Shown in pieces: positions 1-7,249 of a DNA stretch of 64,000 nucleotides. The stretch's first letter is position 1; each line of letters opens with the position of its first letter. Below the pieces are notes generated by a model. It was not told where the DNA came from and ran no database searches. It saw only the letters and a program-made list of their open reading frames with translations. Both the position numbers and the translations under genes were made by a program. Origin of the DNA: Candidatus Limnocylindrales bacterium (GTDB taxonomy: Bacteria; Desulfobacterota; Binatia; UBA1149; CAITLU01); contig DATNBU010000011.1 in assembly GCA_035571835.1 (NCBI GenBank), positions 62,001-126,000 on the forward strand, given 5' to 3'.

Positions 1-1231
1 CGTCTGGTTCTTCGACTGGAGCAACTCGAGGCCGGACGTCACGGCGTACTGGGATGCGGCGCTGCGGTTGCGACACGGCGAAGCGCTGTACGTCCCGCCG
101 CCGCCAGGGGTTTCGCCGAAGGCTTACCTGTATCCACCGGCATTTGCCGTGCTGTTCTCGCCGCTGACGCTGCTCGCTCCGGTGACCGGCTATGCGGTCT
201 GGATGGCGCTGCACTTCGTGTTTCTCGCCGTGATGGTTGTTGGATGTATCCGCCTGGCGAGAATCCGCGACGCGCGTTCGCTGCTCGTCTACGCCGGGCT
301 GCTCGTTGCCTGGCTTCCGGCGCCGGTTGGAGGCGACTTCCAGGAAGGGCAGACGAACCTGCTGGTCGCGTGCCTCGTGGTCGTCGGATTGCGATGGATC
401 GAGAACCGGCGATGGCGGGCGGGCGCCGGCATGCTCGCGTTCGCCGTGCACATCAAGCTGCTGCCGATCGTGCTGTTCGCGGCGCTTCTTGCGCAGCGCC
501 GCTATCGCGCGGTCGCAGCCGGCATTGCCGCAACGACTGCGCTCATCCTGCTACCGGCCGTCGTCACCGTTCCGCGCGAAGGGCTGACTGCGGGAGTCGG
601 CCATGCGATCGCGATGCATTTCGATTACGTGCGCGTCGTGCTCGCACCGGCGGCGTTCGACGCGAAAGTTGTCGGGGCGGAGCAGTTCTACGTCCTCAAC
701 AACTCGATCGTCGCCGTGCTGCACAGGCTCTTCGGCGATGGCGTGGCGTTTTCGCCGTTTCCGGAGCTGGGCGGATGGCACGGGCCTCTGCTGTTCGCAC
801 TGCCGCGAGGCGCGCTGCGACTTGTCGGCGGCATCGTCGGTGCGCTGCTGGTTGCGGCTTCGCTCGTGTTCGCGCGCCGCTCGGCGGATTCGCCGACGGG
901 ACGCGTAGCTGCGTATGCACTTTGCCTCGCGGCGATCGAGCTCGCGACACTCAACTGCTGGGAGCATCACCTTGTGTTTGTCGCGCTGATGCTCGCGCCG
1001 CTGGCTGCCGGGCAGCACGAACCGCAGCGGCGGCTCCTTGCACTGAGCGCCGCCGTTGCGGTGCTCTGGACCGGGCCATATCTGCTGCATCCGATCGCGA
1101 GCGCAGCCGGGATCGAAGCGTTCGGTGCGGTGCTTTCGACGGTTCGGACCTGGGGTGTGCCGACGCTGGCGGTGCTTGTTCTGGCGACTATCGTCAGCGG
1201 CCAGAGCGGGCGCGCGCTGCTTCGACGCTAG
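1..1231 (+). CDS. GT87-like (DUF2029) membrane glycosyltransferase, 5' end cut by window
   Basis: The frame is open from base 2, so the gene starts before the window. The first visible residues (VWFFDWSNSRPDVTAYWDAA) fit the loop found near the N-terminus of GT87/DUF2029 polyprenol-phosphate-mannose-dependent transferases, which carry an acidic residue before a YWDAA-like motif followed by G-E-x-L-Y. The rest is a multispanning membrane protein with at least eight hydrophobic stretches, including a cytosolic-loop motif FQEGQTN and an N-C-W-E-H-H motif near the last helices. The family transfers sugars from lipid-linked donors on the outer side of the inner membrane. Family assignment rests on topology and short motifs; substrate unknown. 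The TTG at 68 is internal, not the start. Confidence 0.72.
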   Translation, partial: VWFFDWSNSRPDVTAYWDAALRLRHGEALYVPPPPGVSPKAYLYPPAFAVLFSPLTLLAPVTGYAVWMALHFVFLAVMVVGCIRLARIRDARSLLVYAGLLVAWLPAPVGGDFQEGQTNLLVACLVVVGLRWIENRRWRAGAGMLAFAVHIKLLPIVLFAALLAQRRYRAVAAGIAATTALILLPAVVTVPREGLTAGVGHAIAMHFDYVRVVLAPAAFDAKVVGAEQFYVLNNSIVAVLHRLFGDGVAFSPFPELGGWHGPLLFALPRGALRLVGGIVGALLVAASLVFARRSADSPTGRVAAYALCLAAIELATLNCWEHHLVFVALMLAPLAAGQHEPQRRLLALSAAVAVLWTGPYLLHPIASAAGIEAFGAVLSTVRTWGVPTLAVLVLATIVSGQSGRALLRR

Positions 1232-1309
1232 AAGCGACAGCCAGCCGGCGAAAATGCTGCACGCCGGAGAGTCGGGGACAGCCCGGTTCTCCGGCGCGAG
1301 CGTTAATTC

Positions 1310-3220
1310 CTACGGCAGAACGGTGCGCGTGCAGGGTTCGCACACCATCGACTGTTTGCTCACTCCGAGATGGAGCGTGCTGCCGTCGAGGCTGATCGCA
1401 TCGATGATGGACGTCGCAGAGAGCGCGGGACCGGTTGCCTTGTAGCAGCACTGATGCGCCGTCGAGTCGGTGACCGCCGCAGCGCCGAGCGCCACCGGTG
1501 CGCAGTACAGTGCCGGCTTGCTGACCTTCACGCTGTCGGTGGCGAGGCCATCGGTCACGGCGAGACTGTCCAATGCAGAGAAAGCCGGGTTCTTGAGATC
1601 CTTGACCTTGTAGCAGCGCAGCGACTGCTCGGTCGACGCGCTTCCGCCGCACTGGCTGCAGACAAGCGCCTGCTTGCCGACGGCAAGCTGCACGGTTCCG
1701 AGGTGCGCGCCGGTGACTTCGACCGACACCGGCGAGGCCAGCTTCGCGCCGCTTTCCTTGTAGCAGCACATCGGCGCGTCCGGATTCGATACCGGCTCGG
1801 CTCCGAAACCGGCCGGCGAGCAGAACATCGCCGGACTCTTGATGTCGATGGTGTCCGACGCGACGACCTCGTCGCTGGCCGATACGTCATCCTGCGCGGC
1901 GAAAGCCGGAGTCTTCTGATCCTTCGCCTTCCAGCAGCGCAGCTCGTTGCGGCTTTCGCACGACTCCGAACCGGCCGACGGCTGGTAGGTTCCCGCTTCG
2001 CACGCGAGGCACGTCGACGACCCGGACGACGACACGGTGTGCGGATCACAGTCGGTGCATGCCGCGCTCGTCGTTGCGCCGGCGGTGGTTCCGTATTTTC
2101 CGGCCGAGCAGTCAGTGCAGACCGTAACGCCAGTGGCTTCGTTGTAGCTTCCGGCCGAGCAGTCGGTGCACACGGTCGAGGCGAACGTATTGCTGAACTC
2201 GCCCCTGCCGCAGTTCTGGCAAGCTGTTGAAGCGACCGTATCGCTGAATGTGCCGGGATTGCAGTTCGCGCAGAATGTTGCACCCGACGAATCGCTGTAC
2301 GAGCCCGGCGTGCAGCTCGAGCAGCTCGTCACGCCGCTGGTCGAGCTGTACTTGCCTGCGTTGCAATCGGTGCACGCCTCGCTGGTGGTCGCGCCGGCGG
2401 TGGTTCCGTATTTTCCGGCCGAGCAGTTGGTGCAGACCGTGACGCCGGTCGCTTCGTTGTAGCTGCCGGCCGAGCAGTCGGTGCACACGGTCGAAGCGAA
2501 CGTGTTGCTGAATTCCCCCTTGCCGCAGTCCTGGCAATTCGTTGAAGCGACCGTATCGTTGAAAGTCCCGGGATCGCAGCTCGAGCAGGACGTTGCACCC
2601 GACGCATCGCTGAACGTGCCCGGGTTGCAGCTGGAACAGCTCGTCACACCGCTCGTCGAGCTGTACTTGCCGGCGTTGCAGTCCGTGCATGCCTCGCTCG
2701 TGGTGGCGCCGGCGGTGGTTCCGTATTTCCCGGCCGAGCAGTTGGTGCAGACCGTAACGCCCGTGGCTTCGTTGTAGCTGCCGGCAGAGCAGTCGGTGCA
2801 CACGGTCGACGCGGCGGTATCGCTGAACTGTCCCCGGCCGCAATTCTGACAGAGCATTGCACCGGACGAATCGCTGAACGTGCCCGGATTGCAGTTCGCG
2901 CAGTAGGTCGACCCGAAAGTGCTTGTGAACGTTCCCGCGTCGCAGCTGGAGCAGGTGACCGTGCGCGACGAGTTGGAGTAAGTGCCGGGGGTGCAGTTGG
3001 AGCACGTCGTGGATGCGACGTCGTGGCTGAAGGTTCCGGCGGTGCAGTCGTTGCACGTCGTACGCGCCGCCGCCTCGCTGTACGTGCCAGCCTCGCAAGG
3101 CGTGCACGGGTCGTGACCGGTCGGGCTCGAGAAGCCGGGTTCGCAGTCTGCGCCAAAGGCTGTGGAAGTCCCGAGCGCCATCGATGCCGCCAGGCAGAGA
3201 GCGAGAGTAGAATTTTTCAC
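1310..3220 (-). CDS. Secreted GCC2/GCC3-type cysteine-repeat protein
   Basis: I chose the GTG at 3220 because GGAGGGG (3224-3230) sits just upstream and a signal peptide follows at once (VKNSTLALCLAASMALGTS, cleavage near AFGA-D). The mature protein has many ephrin-receptor-like GCC2/GCC3 units of the form C-x2-C-x2-G-[TSK]-[YF]-x(4)-[SA]-x(3-5)-C, probably stacked disulfide loops. Part of this array is a near-identical 105-residue super-repeat. The last 220 residues are two copies of another module of about 105 residues, each starting L-R-C-[WY]-K and containing a K-[SP]-x-A-x-[FY]-C-x-P motif and a C-C-Y-K motif. Such modules occur in extracellular proteins of deltaproteobacterial-type genomes. 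Role unknown; likely surface-exposed or released. Confidence 0.85.
   Translation of the reverse strand: MKNSTLALCLAASMALGTSTAFGADCEPGFSSPTGHDPCTPCEAGTYSEAAARTTCNDCTAGTFSHDVASTTCSNCTPGTYSNSSRTVTCSSCDAGTFTSTFGSTYCANCNPGTFSDSSGAMLCQNCGRGQFSDTAASTVCTDCSAGSYNEATGVTVCTNCSAGKYGTTAGATTSEACTDCNAGKYSSTSGVTSCSSCNPGTFSDASGATSCSSCDPGTFNDTVASTNCQDCGKGEFSNTFASTVCTDCSAGSYNEATGVTVCTNCSAGKYGTTAGATTSEACTDCNAGKYSSTSGVTSCSSCTPGSYSDSSGATFCANCNPGTFSDTVASTACQNCGRGEFSNTFASTVCTDCSAGSYNEATGVTVCTDCSAGKYGTTAGATTSAACTDCDPHTVSSSGSSTCLACEAGTYQPSAGSESCESRNELRCWKAKDQKTPAFAAQDDVSASDEVVASDTIDIKSPAMFCSPAGFGAEPVSNPDAPMCCYKESGAKLASPVSVEVTGAHLGTVQLAVGKQALVCSQCGGSASTEQSLRCYKVKDLKNPAFSALDSLAVTDGLATDSVKVSKPALYCAPVALGAAAVTDSTAHQCCYKATGPALSATSIIDAISLDGSTLHLGVSKQSMVCEPCTRTVLP
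2166..2795 (-). repeat. Tandem 315-bp intragenic duplication
   Basis: Two adjacent 315-bp units (2166-2480 and 2481-2795) encode almost the same 105 residues inside the Cys-repeat gene. Recognisable but more diverged pieces of the same unit continue on both sides (about 2040-2165 and 2796-2940). The near identity at DNA level, including third positions in much of the unit, points to recent duplication or ongoing unequal recombination. Confidence 0.8.
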
Positions 3221-3380
3221 GTGCCCCTCCGTTTCACGACTGAACCAGTTCAGGACCGAACCAGCATCCGACGGCCCGACCGCCATCGAGCAAACGCGGA
3301 GCAAATGCTCTATCAGCCTGCTTCCAGACCGGCAAGGGAAGAAACCGGCAGAATTCGCGAATCTGCGGCGAAAGCTCCGC

Positions 3381-3701
3381 CTAAGACTGGCTCTCCGGGG
3401 TTGTGACTTTCAGCCCGTCGAGGTCGTCACTGACTTTGATCTGACAGCTCAGCCGCGAGTTGTCGGCAACGTTCGGCGCGAACGCCAGCATCGAATCCTC
3501 GGTCTCGCCGCGCGTGCCGACTTTCGCCAGCCACAGCTCGTCGACGAACACGTGGCAGGTCGCGCAGGCGCACTTGCCGCCGCAATCGGCGTCGATACCG
3601 GCCACGTTGTTGCGCCTGGCCGCCTGCATCACCGATTCGCCGCAGTCGGCCTCGACGGTCTGCTGGTTGCCGACGTGGTCGGTGAAAATGATCCTGGGCA
3701 T
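3381..3701 (-). CDS. 2Fe-2S ferredoxin of a P450 system (adrenodoxin/putidaredoxin type)
   Basis: A 106-residue ferredoxin starting at ATG 3701 ([11 protein letters not shown]). The four cluster ligands are Cys40, Cys46, Cys49 and Cys86 in the C-x5-C-x2-C...C spacing of vertebrate-type/putidaredoxin-type ferredoxins; the C-A-T-C-H motif is present and Cys44 is an extra cysteine. It lies last in a minus-strand run behind a P450 and a ferredoxin reductase, so it most likely carries electrons from the FAD reductase to the P450 haem. A 65-bp spacer with two hairpins separates it from the reductase gene. Confidence 0.93.
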   Translation of the reverse strand: MPRIIFTDHVGNQQTVEADCGESVMQAARRNNVAGIDADCGGKCACATCHVFVDELWLAKVGTRGETEDSMLAFAPNVADNSRLSCQIKVSDDLDGLKVTTPESQS

Positions 3702-3713
3702 TGGTCCTCGCTC

Positions 3714-3766
3714 CTCAGGCACGGCATCTGGCCGTGCTTGCTCAGGCACGGCATCTCGCCGTGCTT
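3714..3766 (-). repeat. Two tandem 26-bp hairpin repeats between ferredoxin reductase and ferredoxin
   Basis: The units 3714-3739 and 3741-3766 differ at one base. Each holds a perfect 7-bp stem (GCACGGC/GCCGTGC: 3719-3725 with 3731-3737, and 3746-3752 with 3758-3764) closed by a 5-nt loop. The single difference falls in the loop. They fill almost the whole spacer, so they may affect mRNA stability or the relative output of ferredoxin and reductase. Confidence 0.75.
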
Positions 3767-4993
3767 CTAGACTGCATGGGCGGCTACGATCTGTTTCATC
3801 GACACGTCGGTATCGCCAAGCAAAGCCGGATCCGGCCGGGCGCCGCGTGCGATGAGCTGCTTCGATGCCATGAATTCCATCGGGCTGTTTACCGCATCGG
3901 TCGCTATCAGCCGGCCGTCCTTCAGATAGAACGCGGCGAACCTGCGATCGGCGGGGTTGCCGCGAACGACGATGTGGTCGTGACCTTCGCTCAACCCCGC
4001 AATCTGCAGCTTGAGGTCGTACTGGTCCGACCAGAACCACGGTACGTCTTCGGCCGGTCGCGGGCGGCCGAGAATGGCTGCGGCTGCGAGCTTTCCCTGC
4101 TCGATGGCGTTGTGGACGCTCTCCAGGCGGCCGGCGCGCTCGTAGTGGACGAGCGGACGCCGTGCGCAATCGCCGGCGGCGAATACGCGAGGATCGCTCG
4201 TGCGCGCATCGCGATCGACGACGATGCCGTTGTCGCATTCGATCCCGCACGCGCGCGCAAGCTCGTCGCACGGCTGGATGCCGACGCCGACGACGGCGAT
4301 ATCGGCGGCGATCTGCATGCCGTCGGCGAGTCGCGCTCCCTCGAGCCGTTCGCGCCCTTCCAGCGCCGCGAGCCTGGCGCCGCAGCGGATGTCGACGCCG
4401 CGCGAGCGATGCTCGCTCTCGAAGAATTCGGAGATGACCGGGCCGGCGACGCGCGCGAGCACGCGCGGCATTGCTTCGAGCACCGTCACGTCGAGCCCGC
4501 GCAGCCTCGCGACCGCTGCGACTTCCAGACCGATGTAGCCGGCGCCGACCACGAGCGCGCGCGCACCCGGCACGAGAGCTTCACCGATGCGGCGCGCGTC
4601 GGCCATCGTGCGCAGCTCGAAGACGCCGGCGAGCGACACGCCGGCGACCGGAAGCGCGCGTGGGCGCGATCCGGTTGAGAGCACCAGATTGTCGTACCCG
4701 ACCTCACTGCCGTCGGACAGCGAAACGACTCGCTGCGCGCAATCGATCGCATCGGCAGCGACACCTGTCTTCAGCTCGACACCGTTGTCGCCGTACCACG
4801 CGGCGGTCTTGAAATAGAGGCCGGCCTCGTCGAGCTCGCCTTTCAGGAATTCCTTCGAGAGCGGCGGCCTCTCGTACGGCGGAGCGGGCTCGTCGCCTAC
4901 GAGCGCGATCGTGCCGTCGTGCCCCCACTGACGAAGCGAGAATGCGACCTGCGCACCGGCCTGACCGGCGCCGACGATGACGATACGGGTCAT
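3767..4993 (-). CDS. FAD-dependent ferredoxin reductase (putidaredoxin/rhodocoxin reductase type)
   Basis: 408 residues, the usual size for class I P450 ferredoxin reductases. The N-terminal FAD-binding Rossmann motif is V-G-A-G-Q-A-G at residues 7-13; a second NAD(P)-binding motif G-A-G-Y-I-G-L-E lies near residue 150, and the FAD-contacting A-A-G-D-C-A motif is near residue 275. The protein passes electrons from NAD(P)H to the ferredoxin encoded downstream. It starts 39 nt after the P450 stop, consistent with one transcript; the start ATG has only a weak Shine-Dalgarno sequence, so translation may be coupled. Confidence 0.93.
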   Translation of the reverse strand: MTRIVIVGAGQAGAQVAFSLRQWGHDGTIALVGDEPAPPYERPPLSKEFLKGELDEAGLYFKTAAWYGDNGVELKTGVAADAIDCAQRVVSLSDGSEVGYDNLVLSTGSRPRALPVAGVSLAGVFELRTMADARRIGEALVPGARALVVGAGYIGLEVAAVARLRGLDVTVLEAMPRVLARVAGPVISEFFESEHRSRGVDIRCGARLAALEGRERLEGARLADGMQIAADIAVVGVGIQPCDELARACGIECDNGIVVDRDARTSDPRVFAAGDCARRPLVHYERAGRLESVHNAIEQGKLAAAAILGRPRPAEDVPWFWSDQYDLKLQIAGLSEGHDHIVVRGNPADRRFAAFYLKDGRLIATDAVNSPMEFMASKQLIARGARPDPALLGDTDVSMKQIVAAHAV

Positions 4994-5032
4994 GATCTGC
5001 GTGGTGCCGGCCGGAATGCTCCGGCAGGTCGC

Positions 5033-6301
5033 TTACGCCGCGGGAATCTCGACCATCATGCGGCTGTATCCCTTGACGAAAGGGTTCGGTACCCGCTCCG
5101 GCTCTTCGAGCACTTCGATACGATCGAAGCGCTGCATGATCTCCTCCCAGAGGATGCGAAGTTGAAGATCGGCCAGGCGGTTGCCGACGCAGCGGTGGAT
5201 GCCGAAGCCGAACGCCATGTGCTGGCGCGCGTTCTTGCGGTCGACGAGAAACGCGTTCGGATTCTCGAAGATGGCGTCGTCGCGATTGCCGGAAACGTAC
5301 CACATCGCCACGCGGTCACCCTTGCGGATCGTCTTGCCGGCAACTTCGCAGTCGGCAATCGCCGTGCGCCGCATGTGCGCGAGCGGCGTCTGCCAGCGGA
5401 TGATCTCGGAGACCATGTTGGGAATGACGCTGCGATCGCGGCGCAGCTTGTCGTACTGGTCCGGGTTCTTGCTGAGCGCGTAGAGGCCACCGGTCATCGA
5501 GTTGCGCGTGGTGTCGTTGCCGCCGACGATCAACAGGATAAGGTTCCCGAAGTACTCACTCGGCGTCATGTTCCGCGTGTTGTCGTGGTGGGCCATCATC
5601 GAGACGAGGTCACCGCGGCGCTCGGGAGAATTGATGCGCTCGTTCCACAGGCCCGTGAAGACCTCGAGGCATTCGAGCATCTCGCGCTCCCACTGCTCGC
5701 GTCCGCCGGGACAGATCGCCTCGTTGTGCTCGCCGGTCGCGACGTCGGACCAGCGCGTGAGGCGCCGGCGATCCTCGAACGGAAAATCGAACAGGGTCGC
5801 GAGCATCATCGTGGTCAACTCGATCGACACGGTGTTGACCCAGTCGAACGCCTCGCCGCGCGGAAGGGTGTCGAGAAGGGTCTGGGTTCGTACGCGGATC
5901 AGCTCTTCGAACTTGCGCAGGAAATCCGGTCCGACGATCGGCTGCACGGTCTGTCGATGCGCGGTGTGTTTCGGCTCGTCCATCGTGATGAATCCGGCCG
6001 GAAACTGCGGATCGGCATCGTAAAGGACGATGCCGCCGTTGTGGACGTCCGACGAAAACACCTTGTGGTTGGTGTCGACGGCCATGATGTCGTCGTAGCG
6101 GGTGATCGACCAGTACGGTCCGCAGAAGCTGTCGGGGCAGTAGTGGACGGGATCCTCGGCGCGAAGCCGCTCGAAACGGTCCCAGAACAGGTCGCGCCGC
6201 CAGAGCTCGGGATCGGCGACGTCGAGCGTCGCAAGATCGACTTCGGCCGCCGGCGGAATCTCCGCTCCAAAGTCGTAGTGAGTCGGATGAAGCTTCGCCA
6301 T
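5033..6301 (-). CDS. CYP153-like cytochrome P450 (likely alkane/fatty-acid terminal hydroxylase)
   Basis: 422 residues from ATG 6301, preceded by GGAGG at 6311-6315. The haem-binding loop is FGFGIHRCVG with Cys371 as thiolate ligand; the K-helix E-x-x-R is in EIIRW; the I-helix reads GGNDTTRNSMTGG, a pattern I associate with the CYP153 family of medium-chain alkane and fatty-acid omega-hydroxylases. With the reductase and ferredoxin genes that follow it makes a complete class I three-component system, as in known CYP153 loci. It is divergent from the zinc-ribbon gene at 6504. Substrate is inferred from family only; a terpene or other hydrophobic substrate is possible. Confidence 0.9.
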   Translation of the reverse strand: MAKLHPTHYDFGAEIPPAAEVDLATLDVADPELWRRDLFWDRFERLRAEDPVHYCPDSFCGPYWSITRYDDIMAVDTNHKVFSSDVHNGGIVLYDADPQFPAGFITMDEPKHTAHRQTVQPIVGPDFLRKFEELIRVRTQTLLDTLPRGEAFDWVNTVSIELTTMMLATLFDFPFEDRRRLTRWSDVATGEHNEAICPGGREQWEREMLECLEVFTGLWNERINSPERRGDLVSMMAHHDNTRNMTPSEYFGNLILLIVGGNDTTRNSMTGGLYALSKNPDQYDKLRRDRSVIPNMVSEIIRWQTPLAHMRRTAIADCEVAGKTIRKGDRVAMWYVSGNRDDAIFENPNAFLVDRKNARQHMAFGFGIHRCVGNRLADLQLRILWEEIMQRFDRIEVLEEPERVPNPFVKGYSRMMVEIPAA

Positions 6302-6503
6302 GGTGCCGGTCCTCCCCGCGGAAACTGAAAGCAGACGATGCTGTGTGAACCGCTTTCGCGGCAGCAGGTCAATCGTCAAAAATCCCGCGAGGTACATCGC
6401 CAACGCCCCGTCACGGTGCTAGACATTTGATGCACTGCGCCCGACGCAGCCGTCATCCACAGCGGGACACGACGGCCTCGGGAAACGATCGGGAGGGGAA
6501 GAC

Positions 6504-7088
6504 ATGAGCGAGACCAGATACCACTGTCCGCAATGCAGGACGCCGCTTGCTGCTCTCAAGGAAGGCGACTTCGACGCCTGGCAATGCCCGGAAGGTCACG
6601 GGATCGGTGTGACGCTGACCGAAGCGTACGGTCATTTTCAGGATGACGAGATTCACGCGATCTGGACTGCGAGCAAATCGGCTCCGAAATCCACGCTGAA
6701 GTCCCCGGTGCTCGGATCTCCGATGGTTGCCGTGACGGTCGTCGTCGACGACGACGAGATCGAAGGAAACGAAGGTCCCGGAGCCCATCTCGTCACGCTC
6801 GACGTGGCCCCCGACGAACAGTTTCTGTGGATCCACGTTGCCGACTTCCGCGGCATGCCGACGGATCTGCCGAATCCGCCGCCGTCGGCCGAGCAGCGCG
6901 CCCGGCTGGATGAGCTGGGCATGGAGTCACGCGCGTCGATCGGCCGCGACCTCGACAGCCGCGAAACCGACGAGAGCAGGCTCGGCTATCGCGTCGGATC
7001 ATGGGCGGCGGCAAAGCTGCACATGACGGGCCTCGTCAATCGGTTGGGCGCGTCGGCGAAGGCGCGCATGAACAAGCCTTCCGCATAA
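6504..7088 (+). CDS. Zinc-ribbon protein of unknown function
   Basis: 194 residues starting MSETRYHCPQC. The N-terminus is a zinc ribbon of TFIIB-like layout (C-x2-C, about 17 residues, then C-P-E-G-H-G), followed by a linker and an acidic beta-rich core (VAVTVVVDDDE...). A basic C-terminal segment of about 40 residues follows. The start is preceded by GGGAGGGG. I do not recognise a characterised family. Position opposite the P450 operon may mean a shared promoter region, but nothing shows a functional link. Confidence 0.7.
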   Translation: MSETRYHCPQCRTPLAALKEGDFDAWQCPEGHGIGVTLTEAYGHFQDDEIHAIWTASKSAPKSTLKSPVLGSPMVAVTVVVDDDEIEGNEGPGAHLVTLDVAPDEQFLWIHVADFRGMPTDLPNPPPSAEQRARLDELGMESRASIGRDLDSRETDESRLGYRVGSWAAAKLHMTGLVNRLGASAKARMNKPSA

Positions 7089-7177
7089 GGCTTTCGGCGC
7101 CTCGCGCGCGCCCGGGCAATTCGGCCAAACGTCGGCAAGCAGCCGGCGGCTCCTTCAGAGGGCTTCTCCGCGCCGTA

Positions 7178-7207
7178 TTGACAGACTTGTAAAAAGCCCG
7201 CTAGCTA
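7178..7207 (+). promoter_or_regulatory. Candidate sigma70-type promoter for the 7250 gene
   Basis: TTGACA (7178-7183), an 18-nt spacer and TAGCTA (7202-7207) lie 42 nt upstream of the start codon of the secreted hydrolase. The -35 matches the consensus; the -10 matches at the key first, second and sixth positions. Predicted by eye only. Confidence 0.4.
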
Positions 7208-7249
7208 GGTCGCAAGCCAAAGAACCAGGGGAGGGAACGAGGTGTCGGA

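Noticed and set aside
4919..6328. Plus-strand frame of about 470 codons opposite the P450 gene
   Set aside because: It is a high-GC shadow of the P450 gene, whose haem and I-helix motifs prove the minus strand.
5033..6403. Longer P450 start at 6403
   Set aside because: The extra 34 residues are not P450-like, and GGAGG at 6311-6315 fits ATG 6301.
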